DNA of 64,000 bases from Effrenium voratum (GCA_963377175.1 CAUJNA010001002.1:710883-774882); one strand, 5' to 3'; shown: positions 59,201 through 62,688, numbered from the stretch's first letter. Numbers and translations are program-made. The notes: generated from the letters alone by a model not told the origin.

Positions 59201-61640
59201 CACCAAACGGGGCTCAACCAGGAAATCATCCCGCGCATCGGTTGCCTGAAGGCACCCCCAGTGGTTTTGCCTTTGCAAACTCCCAGAAGGCTGTCTACCT
59301 AAACTCTCCATGACCCGTTAAGAATGGGGTCATTGCCCAAAATAAAGGGGTCATGACCCCTTTTTCTTAGGGTCATGGAGAGTCTAGGTACGTGGGTTGG
59401 TTCTTGAAGGGATCCCTATTGGCCAGTGGGATCCCAGGCGTTTCGCCACGCTTTGGCATATTTTTGGTGCCCTTCAATGAAGGGCGCTTGACGTGTTTTT
59501 GAATCGAGGGCGCTTAAGGCAGTGTCGGTGCCCTAAGTGACCCTTTGATTCGTTTGCTAAGTGCCCTGTTTGGCTTGATAGGAGTTGGGATCATGTTGAA
59601 CTCGAACAGCTACCCGTGTCGAAGTGTGACAACTGCCACAGTTGATTGGGGCCGGCACGGAGTGGCCCGAACATGGCGTTTTGAGTGTCAAAGCGTGTCA
59701 TTTGAGTGTTGGTGGTACGAATCGAGGTCACTTACGCTAGTGTTGGTGCCCCCTGCGTGAGTGTCATTCGCGTGTCGCTGTCTTTTGATTTGCCCAGCAT
59801 CGGTCCCCTCGTGTGTGTGTCATTCGCATTCACGGCCCGGACTGGGAGGGATCTGCTAAGGGCAACCCTGAGGGTGTGGCTTAAGTGACCTCTTTGAGGT
59901 AGGAAGTGACCTTATTTTCAATATGGATCATATCACCCACAAAATGAATCGAGGCCACTGAAAAGAAGCTGGCCATGCTCCTTTGGTTTTTGGTGCCCTC
60001 GGTTGCCTACGAATTACACGAGTCTCCTTCCCATCTTTCCATTGTGCGAATTTCATGACCCCTTTCTTTTGGGAACTGCTCCCATGTTGAAGTCAGAAGG
60101 AACTCCAGGTTTTGCCGGACATGGAATCTCTGAGACCCCCAGGTTTTTTCTTGGCGCAGCTCGCCCAACTCGCCCGGTCATCAGTGTGGTGCGTCGTCAG
60201 GTGCTGCGGCTGAAGAGTGGGGACTTGCTGCTGATGGGCGGCGAGAGTCGCCAGCTCTGGCACGGCATCAGCCGGGTGATTCCCAACACCACCCCCTCGC
60301 CGCATGGTCAACAATTCAGCGGGGGGTTGTCGGAAATGAGTACCTGGAGTCTTCTGACCCTTAAAAAATGGTTGCTCATTACCCAAAAAGAACATGGAGA
60401 CTCTAGGTACCCTTTTCGGGCCATTTATGTTGGGCCCGCCTTTAAACGGGGTCCAAAAATGGGTCCATATGTTTGACGCCGAATGGCTAAGAAGATGTAG
60501 AGCGTTAGAACCAGTTTGAAAGTGGTTTGTGAACAGGAATGCCCACCCAAACGATGTCCTGATTAGAAATCATGCAATAGGGATTTCGACCATGAAATTG
60601 TGGTGTTGTTCTCGTTTTCCCCTTAACCCAACCTTTCAAGAGGGTGTACCAACTTAACAAAGACACCAATGATCCAACCCAGCGCCAAGTTTCTTTTTGG
60701 ATGGTGTGGCAACATCAAATGTTCAGCTTAAAGTGAGCTTGCCTTAGGGCTATCTTAGGGGTGTCACACGAAATATTTTCGGAACCCCAAACAATTGCCA
60801 GTGTGGATATTCCAACCGATTTGGTAGTTATCGTGCTGCTGCTCACTAGGGAATGACGTCCTGGGTGTTGGAAATGAACCGGAAGGGGGTTCCCGTAAAG
60901 GACCCATAGGCGATGTTGGTTAGCGCAACTTTTCCATGAGACTCATGTGAACCTGGACAAGGGGATGCCCTTGGCAGACATAGCAAGGTATACAGCCGCG
61001 ATTCGGGAACAGCGATCCATGACTTGGCGGTGCCTTGACTACCTAGAGTCTCCGTGACCCCTTGAAAAAGGGGTCATGACCCCTTTCTTTTGGGCAATGG
61101 CCCAATTGTTTAAGGGTCAGGGAGAGTCTAGGTACAACGATGCACAAAGAACATATTAGGGTTGAACGCTCACCAAGAAAAGGTGTCTTTGTTTTTTCCG
61201 CCTAAAGTCAAACAACCGGGAATGCCAGAAGAAAAGGGCGACGTGTGCGACGAATCGTTTGCGACCTGGACCCTCAAGCTACCCTCAAACTACGGGAGAT
61301 GGCCCCAAGATTTGGGGATCAAAATTTCCAATTTGTAAGGGTAGCTTGAGGGTCCGGGGGCTCCGTGTCGGGAGCATTGGGCGAGTCTTGGTTTTTGTTG
61401 GTCCAGGAACCCTCAAACCACCCTGGAAAATGAGGGTGCTTGGATCTTGCCCCATGATCTGGGGGAAAGCTCCGATTTGTAGGGAAGGTGTTTATTCCCG
61501 TGGCGGCGGTGAGAGGTTCTTTCTTATGGGAATTCTGAGGGTCCAGGGACACCACATGTCCTCGCCTCGTCCGAGCGCACCGATCGAGGAACCTGCGGAT
61601 TCAGCCGGGGCTTCTGAGCCTCAACGTGCGCGTGCACTGA
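15601..61640 (+). CDS. ASCH-AlkB fusion gene, multi-exon, 5' end not resolved
   Basis: Exon chain: 15601-15715, 16051-16159, 17055-17171, 18086-18105, 20314-20380, 21629-21680, (25366-25426), 29966-30019, 31072-31126, 33651-33697, 46761-46919, 50004-50058, 50246-50300, 51243-51291, 52188-52291, 54299-54396, 55845-55914, 60160-60325, 61589-61640. Every junction used is phase-compatible except around the gap after 21680. The product would carry an ASCH domain like that of TRIP4/ASC-1 (a putative RNA-binding fold), then a Pro-rich linker, then an AlkB-type 2-oxoglutarate/Fe(II) dioxygenase ending at TGA 61638-61640. AlkB enzymes oxidatively demethylate nucleic acids; nuclear action is inferred from TRIP4 and ALKBH biology. 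Seen: motifs, phases, splice dinucleotides. Inferred: that the two halves are one transcript, as the 13-kb intron between them could instead separate two same-strand genes. The N-terminal zinc finger of TRIP4 was not found. Confidence 0.6.
15958..16055. repeat. Duplicated acceptor region
   Basis: Two 49-bp copies of CTGGACCACCAGGAGTCAGG then GGGTTC, a T-rich tract and CTTTCAGCTGCC, placing two near-identical 3' splice sites 50 bp apart before the exon at 16051. Confidence 0.75.
16051..16159 (+). CDS. Exon just N-terminal to ASCH domain
   Basis: The acceptor is a pyrimidine tract ending TTTCAG at 16050. The frame reads AYREIQHTTAGLPFDS and later LREFLQGCLKEKDGG. A GC donor follows at 16160, inside a run of six G. 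It ends in phase 2, matching the single-base start of the exon at 17055, so the protein continues as KDGG then CIRCSEP. In TRIP4 an acidic/Gly-containing stretch also precedes the ASCH domain. The acceptor region is tandemly duplicated just upstream. Confidence 0.5.
16395..16500. mobile_element. Introner family D
   Basis: GGGCTGTGGCTCAAAA to TTAAATTTTGAGCCACACCC, inverted relative to the copy at 2757. Confidence 0.68.
16677..16781. mobile_element. Introner family A
   Basis: CCTAGACTCTCCTTCTGACC to CTCAGATTCGGCGACTCTCGG. Confidence 0.6.
16881..17052. mobile_element. Family A element with internal duplication
   Basis: CCTAGAGTCGCCGAATCTGG to CAGATTCGGAGAC, with the TGCCCCGCTTTTCTTTCTTT block duplicated. 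It ends 2 bp before the ASCH exon 1 acceptor. Confidence 0.6.
17055..17171 (+). CDS. ASCH domain exon 1 (TRIP4/ASC-1 type)
   Basis: Frame reads CIRCSEPSRPLSLIRQ, then CLSMHQPWASLLVHGFKRAE, then GRS. The block L-S-[MV]-H-Q-P-W-A-S-L-L-V-x-G-[IF]-K-R-x-E-G-R-S is the signature of the TRIP4/ASC-1 ASCH domain and is the strongest homology in the window. The acceptor is CAG followed by G at 17055; the donor is GC at 17172. The exon directly follows an expanded family A element (16881-17052). G+C is high compared with the surrounding introners. Confidence 0.87.
18086..18105 (+). CDS. 20-nt ASCH microexon
   Basis: This segment supplies the residues missing between EGRS (17171) and RLWIHATSK (20314): TGG AAA CAT GAC CAT CGA, read as WKHDHR, plus one flanking base at each side. 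The acceptor is AAAG before G; the donor is GA at 18106. Spliced, the protein reads EGRS-WKHDHRG-RLWIHATSK, matching the spacing of TRIP4, where GRSW is followed by a short segment and RGRLWI. Length, both phases and the conserved W and HRG all fit. Confidence 0.7.
18130..18570. other. Unique 440-bp block open on both strands
   Basis: Plus frame of 149 codons and minus frame of 123 codons overlap, with no introner signature. It lies inside the proposed intron 18106-20313. Neither translation matches a family I know. Confidence 0.3.
18916..19105. mobile_element. Introner family F with (ATT)n expansion
   Basis: CTTCCATGCGCG to TAAATGGAAG, with an ATT/TTA microsatellite (about 18955-19025) expanded inside. 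Confidence 0.55.
20191..20287. mobile_element. Introner family D
   Basis: GTGTGGCTCAAAATTAAAGG to ATTTGAGCCACAGCC; 26 bp before ASCH exon 3. Confidence 0.66.
20314..20380 (+). CDS. ASCH domain exon 3
   Basis: Reads RLWIHATSKAPDPQEVEELE then TR. The block G-R-L-W-I-x-A-[TS]-x-K-x-P-x-x-x-E-[VI]-x-x-[LM] is the second conserved strand/helix of TRIP4-type ASCH domains. The acceptor is TTGCAG before GAC; the donor is GC at 20381. It lies just downstream of a family D element ending at 20287. Confidence 0.87.
20604..20693. mobile_element. Introner family A (representative)
   Basis: CCTAGACTCTCCATAACCC to GGGTCACAGAGACTCTAGG. Near-palindromic, with GGGGTCATGACCCC in the middle and CCCAAAAGAAAG as asymmetric marker. 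This is the most numerous family here, with about 30 recognisable copies. Confidence 0.78.
20920..21006. mobile_element. Introner family A
   Basis: CCTAGTCTCCGTGAGCCC to GGGTCATGGAGAGTCCAGG. Confidence 0.7.
21146..21248. mobile_element. Introner family A
   Basis: CCTAGAGTCTCCTTTC to GAAGGTGAGTCTAGG. Three family A copies lie within 650 bp here, all in the GC-AG intron 20381-21628. Confidence 0.7.
21629..21680 (+). CDS. ASCH domain exon 4
   Basis: The first base completes the Arg codon left open at 20380 (AG plus G). The frame then reads YLSVYSAAGVPVPLWPR. This lies where TRIP4 homologues have a Tyr-rich helix followed by a phi-P-x-x-[YW]-P stretch. The acceptor is CGAG before G. The donor is taken as GC at 21681; a second GC at 21685 is possible. 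The next conserved block (LLGCVD-like in TRIP4) was not found, so at least one exon is missing after this one. Confidence 0.68.
22842..22955. mobile_element. Introner family B
   Basis: Copy of family B directly abutting a family A element (22745-22840). The interior keeps GGGTTCCCCTGCTAAAAT and the right end GGACCTAG. Confidence 0.65.
23243..23354. mobile_element. Introner family N, diverged
   Basis: TTGCCCAGTGGTGCCC and GGCCACTGGGCATCTGAG ends. A sister copy is at about 50585-50682 and a left part at about 33375-33470. Confidence 0.55.
23866..23975. mobile_element. Family E element
   Basis: CTACCTTCCCCATTCTTTCC to GACTGGGGAATC, with the paired GGATCCTTCTTTCTAGAAAG arm inside. Confidence 0.62.
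24943..25044. mobile_element. Introner family B, left-truncated
   Basis: The interior and right end GGAGGACCTAG are intact. The left terminal repeat is replaced by a family G fragment. Confidence 0.6.
25366..25426 (+). CDS. Candidate ASCH exon
   Basis: After TTTTGCAG the frame reads DVRAYIQHPAVLAASEAHQK. It would sit between the missing GCVD-like block and the acidic ESESDYIFW block. The donor is GA at 25427 (or GC at 25439). The phase fits an alternative start of the next exon at 29970 or 29991. No direct family motif is present, so this is a positional guess; an alternative acceptor lies at 25373. Confidence 0.33.
25514..25639. mobile_element. Family E element
   Basis: Starts TTCTAGGGGGTTCCC and ends AATTGGGAATCAACCCCTAG. 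Confidence 0.6.
27043..27127. mobile_element. Introner family A
   Basis: CCTAGAGTCTCCGTGACCCC onward is almost identical to the copy at 61042-61131, apart from a damaged right arm. Confidence 0.7.
28147..28241. mobile_element. Introner family A
   Basis: CCTTGAGTCTCCTTCTGGCC to GGGTCACGGAGACTCCAGG. Confidence 0.66.
29225..29359. mobile_element. Family E element
   Basis: CTAGGGGCACCTTCCCC to AAGGAATCAACCCCTAG, clear inverted ends. Confidence 0.65.
29851..29965. mobile_element. Introner family B supplying an acceptor
   Basis: Begins CTAGGTTCCCCAG and ends GGAGCATCTAG, flanked by TAAG at 29847-29850 and 29966-29969. Its final TAG is the proposed acceptor for the ESDYIFW exon. Confidence 0.7.
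29966..30019 (+). CDS. ASCH domain exon with ESDYIFW motif
   Basis: Reads KRRASEAEEESESDYIFW. TRIP4-type ASCH domains carry an acidic stretch ending E-S-[DS]-x-[FY]-[VI]-F-x-C before the NPxxLxVP strand. The GT donor at 30020 splits the Trp codon, which the exon at 31072 completes, giving FWC-LRPRRL. The 5' edge used here is the TAG that ends a family B element (29851-29965). AG-preceded starts at 29970 and 29991 are alternatives. Confidence 0.65.
30159..30278. mobile_element. Family E element
   Basis: Contains AGAGATCCTTGTTTCCAG and GAACGATGGTTGAAAAGAAT. It starts about 140 bp after the ESDYIFW exon. Confidence 0.58.
30450..30556. mobile_element. Introner family F
   Basis: Core GTTGGTTTCAACTGGAATC, then TATCACTACTGG and TCCAGGGGACTCAAGCAAAT. 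Confidence 0.6.
30796..30898. mobile_element. Introner family A
   Basis: CCTAGACTCTCCGTGACCC to GGGTCACGGTGGGCTCTAGG. Together with the next 120 bp it matches the block at 20604-20825. Confidence 0.68.
31072..31126 (+). CDS. ASCH domain exon (PRRLVVPLKM)
   Basis: Reads CLRPRRLVVPLKMGGDHK. It matches the ASCH strand [ENR]-P-[RQ]-x-[LM]-[VI]-V-x-[FL]-x-[MI]-x-G-x-x-K. The acceptor is CCCGAG before G; the GC donor is at 31127. Splicing to 33651 gives GGDHK-IWRLEK, matching the K-I-W-K-L-[DE] end of the TRIP4 domain. The frame stays open past the donor, which shows that an open frame alone is weak evidence here. Confidence 0.77.
31155..31269. mobile_element. Introner family B with TTGA duplication
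   Basis: Starts CTAGGTCCCCCAGCTAGG; flanked by TTGA at 31151-31154 and 31270-31273. The right end is mutated to CCCTGG. Lies within the GC-AG intron 31127-33650. Confidence 0.72.
31750..32028. mobile_element. Two family C elements in tandem
   Basis: Copies at about 31750-31847 and 31927-32028, each CTCACTCCCTGAG to GAAG(C/T)GAG, separated by a short stretch with another CACTCAGGA half-repeat. Confidence 0.6.
32833..32933. mobile_element. Introner family F
   Basis: CTTCCATTTGCTTATAAC to AAGGAAATGGAG, core GGGAGTCTATCACTA. Confidence 0.62.
32958..33079. mobile_element. Introner family I
   Basis: CTTGGTGGCTCCCAGCCATC to AGGGCAGCCCAG. Confidence 0.62.
33651..33697 (+). CDS. ASCH domain last exon (IWRLEK)
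   Basis: After CCGCCGCAG the frame reads IWRLEKSSLAPAQAR. IW[KR]L is the conserved C-terminal strand of the TRIP4 ASCH domain. The GT donor is at 33698 (GGAG then GTGACT), phase 2. Joining to 46761 would give AQARR-GKPTPPK, entering a Pro-rich linker. Confidence 0.77.
33803..33920. mobile_element. Family E element
   Basis: GGTACCTTGCATTTCCATTC to GAAAAGAATGGAGTCGATTC, about 105 bp after the IWRLEK exon. Confidence 0.58.
34434..34540. mobile_element. Introner family F
   Basis: CTCCATTTGG to GCAAATGGATG; full core GGTTTCAAAGGGAATCTATC then ACTACTGGAC. Confidence 0.66.
35022..35110. mobile_element. Introner family A
   Basis: CCTGCAGTCTCCTGAC to GGGTCATGGAGTGTCTAG. Confidence 0.62.
35311..35485. 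repeat. Diverged 102-bp tandem repeat
   Basis: CTTCAAATATGTACTTAAGG then TGCTAGCACATCCTGGATT recurs as CTTCAAATCCATACTTATG then TGCTAGCACAGCCTGGATT. Confidence 0.55.
36830..36940. mobile_element. Introner family N with GTTA duplication
   Basis: CTCAGTTGTTCAGTGGCAC to GTCACTGAACAACTGAG; GTTA at 36826-36829 and 36941-36944. One GTTA copy plus the element reads as a GT-AG intron. It interrupts a short tandem CAACTGATGAGGGG repeat. Confidence 0.78.
37320..37905. repeat. Direct repeats bounding a unique 400-bp block
   Basis: GTCACACAAAGGGGGTT then TTAATGAAACTGT and TTGGTGTCC-like sequence at about 37335-37425 recur at about 37828-37900. The block between has a short open frame (LTPDQVQPGIMQRKKTVATL) with no homology I recognise. 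Confidence 0.5.
37945..38150. repeat. Degenerate minisatellite
   Basis: Repeats of CTTGGCAATACTAA and AGTACTGGGAATTTGAGAGT with 35-60 bp spacing. Confidence 0.65.
38448..38561. mobile_element. Introner family F
   Basis: CTTCCATTTGCTTAAG to AGCCAAATGCAAG, same core. Confidence 0.66.
38850..38973. mobile_element. Introner family C
   Basis: CTCACTTCCTGAG to CTCAAGAAGTGCGAG around the GGACCATTCTAGTG core. Confidence 0.6.
39528..40725. repeat. 593-bp tandem duplication
   Basis: Copy 1 is 39528-40120 and copy 2 is 40121-40725, both from TTTACACGCTGACGCGACAC to CACGTCCGGTGGCCGGA. They differ by a few substitutions and small indels, including a roughly 12-bp insertion near 40610. The left half is pyrimidine-rich (TTCC/TTCACT). 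Long open frames run across it but are composition-driven. Confidence 0.85.
40864..42895. repeat. Palindromic CAT/ATG satellite
   Basis: The left arm (about 41060-41960) is TCATCATC-rich with repeats of GGTAATGCAGAGGATGCTAC then GATGATAGTTATCAT. The right arm (about 41965-42890) carries the complement, ATGATAACTATCATCGTAGC then ATCCTCGGCATC. The arms meet near 41963. A shorter GATGCGTAGT repeat precedes it (40864-41060). Confidence 0.82.
43061..43220. repeat. Duplicated 159-bp block, copy 1
   Basis: Nearly identical to 45546-45704: part of a family G element, a unique stretch (GCGAAGAGTTTTTACACCCA) and most of a family A element. Confidence 0.78.
43137..43242. mobile_element. Introner family A in a duplicated block
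   Basis: CCTCGAGTCTCCTTTCTGACC to GGTCAGAAGGAGAATCTAGG. Its left 85 bp recur identically at 45622. Confidence 0.66.
44692..44797. mobile_element. Introner family B
   Basis: CTAGGTCCCCCAGCTAGGTG to GGAGAACCTAG, typical interior. It sits immediately upstream of the repeated exon-like segment at 44812. Confidence 0.7.
44812..44897 (+). repeat. Exon-like repeat W, copy 2 (open)
   Basis: Open frame EGAKELGVSKFAFKQGAFGS then YQEFC. Similar to 8622-8705 and weakly to 63445-63525 (ELGVKFALAEGALW). It may be a duplicated exon or part of an unrecognised element. Confidence 0.45.
45129..45230. mobile_element. Introner family B, diverged
   Basis: Keeps GGTTCCCCTACTAAAGTAGAC and the right end CACCTAG. 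Confidence 0.5.
45546..45704. repeat. Duplicated 159-bp block, copy 2
   Basis: Matches 43061-43220 with one visible mismatch (TTTCCTGGTG for TTTCCAGGTG) before the ends diverge. Confidence 0.78.
45991..46106. mobile_element. Introner family J with ATAA duplication
   Basis: CTCAGTTGCCCAAGG to TTGGGCAAGTGAG; ATAA at 45987-45990 and 46107-46110. Confidence 0.78.
46514..46618. mobile_element. Introner family C
   Basis: CTCACTTCCTGAG to CACTTCGGGAAGAGAG around GGAAGATCCTTTTAGTGG. Confidence 0.6.
46640..46742. repeat. CCCCAACCTA tandem repeat
   Basis: Units of 10-12 bp (CAACCTACCCC), ending shortly before the linker exon at 46761. Its open frame of Pro/Thr residues is not counted as coding. Confidence 0.72.
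46761..46919 (+). CDS. Linker exon leading into AlkB domain
   Basis: The acceptor is CCATAG before G. One base completes the Arg codon opened at 33697; the frame then reads GKPTPPKSPETQPTGRNRGF, with EVSEQLQVLETNEKTRG near the end. The first third is rich in Pro, Thr and Ser, as expected of an interdomain linker. The end would be a helix before the AlkB fold. The GT donor at 46920 leaves CG, completed by the exon at 50004. Identification rests on phase at both ends, not on homology. Confidence 0.5.
47016..47100. mobile_element. Introner family A
   Basis: ACTAGACTCTCCTTCTGACC to CTAGGGGTCTAG. Confidence 0.65.
47533..47630. mobile_element. Introner family A
   Basis: CCTAGAGTCTCCATGACCCC to GGGTCATGGAGAGTCTAGG. 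Confidence 0.72.
49825..49921. mobile_element. Introner family A
   Basis: CCTGGACTCTCCATGATTC to GGGTCATGGAGACTCTAGG, 80 bp before AlkB exon 1. Confidence 0.7.
50004..50058 (+). CDS. AlkB domain exon 1
   Basis: Reads TAVVLQNGFVQLSGHVDA. AlkB proteins open with a strand of the form [GV]-x-V-[VL]-L-x-x-[GF]-x-x-L after which a helix starts. The acceptor is CGAG before G (50003); the donor is GA at 50059. The GA is the start of the GACC target-site copy of an inserted family F element. Confidence 0.7.
50063..50245. mobile_element. Introner family F, intron-equals-element copy
   Basis: Terminal inverted repeats CTTCCAGTTG and CAACTGGAAG, flanked by GACC at 50059-50062 and 50246-50249. The intron 50059-50245 equals one GACC copy plus the element, with GA donor and AG acceptor, and splicing restores GTG GAC GCG GAC CTC CAG. 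The interior repeats its central block (ATCACTACTGGA) twice. Confidence 0.8.
50246..50300 (+). CDS. AlkB domain exon 2
   Basis: Reads DLQQRIIDDVRNLGVSPHG. It matches the first AlkB helix, where plant and bacterial members have [QL]-x-x-[IL]-[IV]-x-x-[CV]-[RK]-x-L-G and then GGF. It starts exactly at the second GACC copy that flanks element F (50063-50245). The GC donor is at 50301; the split Gly codon is completed at 51243. Confidence 0.72.
50414..50516. mobile_element. Introner family D
   Basis: GGCTGTGGCTCACAAAAG to TAATTTTGAGCTACACCC, in the GC-AG intron 50301-51242. Confidence 0.66.
51243..51291 (+). CDS. AlkB domain exon 3
   Basis: Reads FSSEDFDGIKVSQGV after completing the Gly codon, so the protein runs SPHG-FSSEDFDG. 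Plant AlkB homologues have GF followed by 15 residues and then M-x-L-G; here the spacing from GF to MYLG is also 15 residues. The acceptor is CAAG before G; the donor is GA at 51292. The split Gln codon is completed by the G at 52188. Confidence 0.65.
51365..51456. mobile_element. Introner family A
   Basis: CCTAGAGTCTCCGCGACCCC to AGGTCATGGAGAGTCTAGG. Confidence 0.72.
51671..51760. mobile_element. Introner family A
   Basis: CCTGGAGTCTCCATGACCC to GGGTCATGGAGAGTCTAGG. Confidence 0.72.
51921..52126. mobile_element. Family F element with nested family P
   Basis: CTTCCATTTGCTTAAG to GCCAAATGGAAG with AATTC/AATCC at the flanks. Positions 51965-52045 are a family P element (GGGTCATGACCCTTAGGG end). 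Confidence 0.6.
52188..52291 (+). CDS. AlkB domain exon 4
   Basis: Reads MYLGLRWNSSGRKWEQSK, then VDQFVAALPKFLADMY. AlkB members have M-x-L-G-x-x-W at this position, then a variable insert and a helix of the form P-x-x-[FL]-x-x-[FL]. The acceptor is TGGCAG before G; the GC donor at 52292 splits a Ser codon that the exon at 54299 completes. Confidence 0.76.
53915..54057. mobile_element. Family K element with 9-bp direct repeat
   Basis: ATCCCCACCCCCTTCAAAAT to CCCTTAAGGTAGGGGGGA. TTCATCCAT occurs on both sides (53906-53914 and 54058-54066). Other copies: about 14649-14810, 27800-27925 and a partial at 13748-13860. Confidence 0.62.
54199..54288. mobile_element. Introner family A
   Basis: ACTAGAGTCTCCATGACCCC to GGGCCATGGAGAGTCTAG, ending 10 bp before the acceptor of AlkB exon 5. 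Confidence 0.7.
54299..54396 (+). CDS. AlkB domain exon 5
   Basis: Reads SDAVKSANREMSSGQNKRRK, then LTPFPEGQASVAV. It continues the helix from exon 4 (LADMY-SDAVKSANRE) and enters the strand before the iron site, where homologues have P-F-x-P-[DE]-x-x-[IVL]-V. The acceptor is ACCCAG before G, ten bases after a family A element; the GT donor is at 54397. Confidence 0.72.
54815..55560. repeat. Minisatellite, about 100-bp unit
   Basis: Seven units start with CAGGTAGGTTTACAATGGAT (near 54820, 55010, 55127, 55237, 55322, 55423, 55526) and contain CGGCAACCGGAAGCACTGGG then ATGACCAACCA. A family C element splits the first unit. Confidence 0.78.
54907..55008. mobile_element. Introner family C inside a minisatellite
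   Basis: CTCACTTCCTGAG to CTCAGCAAGTGAG, flanked by ATTA at 54903-54906 and 55009-55012. It interrupts the first unit of the minisatellite 54815-55560. Confidence 0.8.
55814..55851. repeat. 19-bp tandem repeat over an acceptor
   Basis: GTCACGTCTCAGGAATTTC occurs twice in direct tandem, so the acceptor of the AlkB HQE exon is duplicated at 55826 and 55845. Using the upstream one would add 19 nt and shift the frame. Confidence 0.78.
55845..55914 (+). CDS. AlkB exon 6 with first iron-ligand motif (HQE)
   Basis: Reads EFLPITSTVQLHQEKTDTCQ then HMD. Joined to exon 5 it gives AV-EFLPITSTVQLHQEKTD, with the same spacing as the V-N-[FY]-Y-x(9)-L-H-Q-D core of AlkB enzymes. Two core changes are visible: Asn of NFY/NYY is Glu, and the HxD iron motif is HxE. 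The acceptor (TCTCAG before G) lies in a 19-bp tandem repeat, so a second acceptor exists at 55826. The donor is taken as GA at 55915. Confidence 0.6.
55942..56037. mobile_element. Introner family B
   Basis: CTGGGTCCCC to GGAGGACCTAG, lying 27 bases after the AlkB HQE exon. Confidence 0.65.
56896..57118. mobile_element. Family F element with family B nested inside
   Basis: Left part CTTCCAATTGCTGAAATGAA and right part (TTTTCAAGGGAGT, CTACTGGAAAC, TTCCAGGGGACC) are family F. Between them, 56936-57042 is a complete family B element ending GGAGGACCTAG. Confidence 0.65.
57901..57996. mobile_element. Introner family A
   Basis: CCCTAGACTCTCCATGACCC to GGGTCAGAAGGAGACTCCAGG. Confidence 0.68.
58999..59088. 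mobile_element. Introner family A
   Basis: CCTAGAGTCTTCGTGACCCC to GGTCATGGAGACTCCAGG. Confidence 0.7.
59298..59388. mobile_element. Introner family A
   Basis: CCTAAACTCTCCATGACCC to GGGTCATGGAGAGTCTAGG. Confidence 0.7.
60160..60325 (+). CDS. AlkB exon 7 with second iron His
   Basis: Reads RPTRPVISVVRRQVLRLKSG, then DLLLMGGESRQLWHGISRVI. P-[VI]-[VI]-S-[VF], L-x-S-G-D-[VL]-[LV]-[LV]-[MFW]-G-G-x-S-R and H-G are AlkB hallmarks, the His being the third iron ligand. Between PVISV and the SGD motif there are only about 9 residues, versus roughly 25-30 in plant and bacterial relatives, so the intervening hairpin is shortened or an exon is missing. The acceptor is GCGCAG; the GT donor at 60326 leaves phase 2. 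Confidence 0.87.
60343..60408. mobile_element. Introner family A, shortened
   Basis: CCTGGAGTCTTCTGACCC to ACATGGAGACTCTAGG with the right inner arm deleted; 17 bp after AlkB exon 7. Confidence 0.6.
61042..61131. mobile_element. Introner family A
   Basis: CCTAGAGTCTCCGTGACCCC to GGGTCAGGGAGAGTCTAGG. Confidence 0.72.
61263..61545. mobile_element. Two family L elements
   Basis: ACCTGGACCCTCAAGCTACC to AGCTTGAGGGTCCGG (61263-61360), and GGTCCAGGAACCCTCAAACC to CTGAGGGTCCAGG (about 61400-61545). Other copies near 13463, 20034, 29036 and 47104. Confidence 0.55.
61589..61640 (+). CDS. AlkB terminal exon and stop
   Basis: Reads NLRIQPGLLSLNVRVH then TGA (61638-61640). AlkB proteins end with a strand of the form R-P-G-R-[LI]-[NS]-[LV]-T-[FL]-R; here QPGLLSLNVR keeps the last Arg, which contacts 2-oxoglutarate, and the overall spacing. 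The acceptor is CGAG before G. The single base completes the Gly codon left by 60325. Confidence 0.65.
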
Positions 61641-61704
61641 GCACAAAAACGCGGCGAAAAAGTTTTCCGCAGGGGGCGAGTCCAGTGGCTTCTCTGAGTT
61701 TTAT

Positions 61705-61801
61705 CTAGTTCCCCCAGCTAGGTGCCCTTCTCTCCCCTTTTTTGGGGGGAGGGTTCCCCTAAAATAGACTACAGGTCTAACCTGTCTTCTGGAGGACCTA
61801 G
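61705..61801. mobile_element. Introner family B
   Basis: CTAGTTCCCCCAGCTAGGTG to GGAGGACCTAG, in the 3' flank of the AlkB stop codon. Confidence 0.65.
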
Positions 61802-62688
61802 TAATTTTTTGGTCCATTGAGGTTGAGCAAATGCATTTCGAGTGGTTCAAATGTGTGGTTTTCGAAGGGAAGCCGCTATTCAGAGGGTCGGAACTCACAC
61901 ATGAAGCCCTAGGTTCATCCGGCCAGCTCGGTCTACCTACCCTTGGGGCCCAACATGCATTTTGAGTCAGTTTCTCAAAATGCATCCAGAGGTTGGGAAA
62001 CGAACTTGCCATGAGGGTCGTTTTGAGGATTGCCGAATGGACCGGTTTTGGTTGCCAACCCGACCACCCAAAAGCCCCAAAGACCTGTAAGCCCCCAAGC
62101 GACCTGGCCACGAATCACGGAATGAGCCCCACAACCTTTGGCTTTGCTGAAGGGACTGCAACCAACAGCCGAGATCCCTGACACTTTTCATGGGACCCCT
62201 TAAATGGGTGTGGGTCAAAAGTTGCTTGTAACCCCAGAATGGGTGCCCTGGTAAATGGAAACAATGAGTAAATTGTGCGGTCAATGTTCTGGTGGTTTCA
62301 TTGTGACCCACTCCCCAAATGCTGGGGGCCGATCAATACTCCTCCCTTGATGCACCTCCCTCAGCGAGTACCCTGGGAGAATCATTGCCAGGTTTTGCTG
62401 GCCCCTTCCGGGTTTCTTCATGGAATTGGGTCGACCCCTGAACCACCCAGCGCTTTGATTATGACTCAAGGACAAATCAAGTCTGAACAGTTGGGGTGTG
62501 GTCCCTTCGAGTTTTGGAGTTGGCACTGGAGTCCGTTTCCGGTGCTCCACTAAACATAGTGACCTCTTGATTTCTTCAGTGTTTGTTGGTTCCTGTGTTA
62601 AGGTGTAGGGAACTTGGGGCTTTGTTAGGTGTACGTGTTCTTTTTTGTGTGTCTTTAGGTGGACACATTGGGACTCCAAAAGGGTGGT

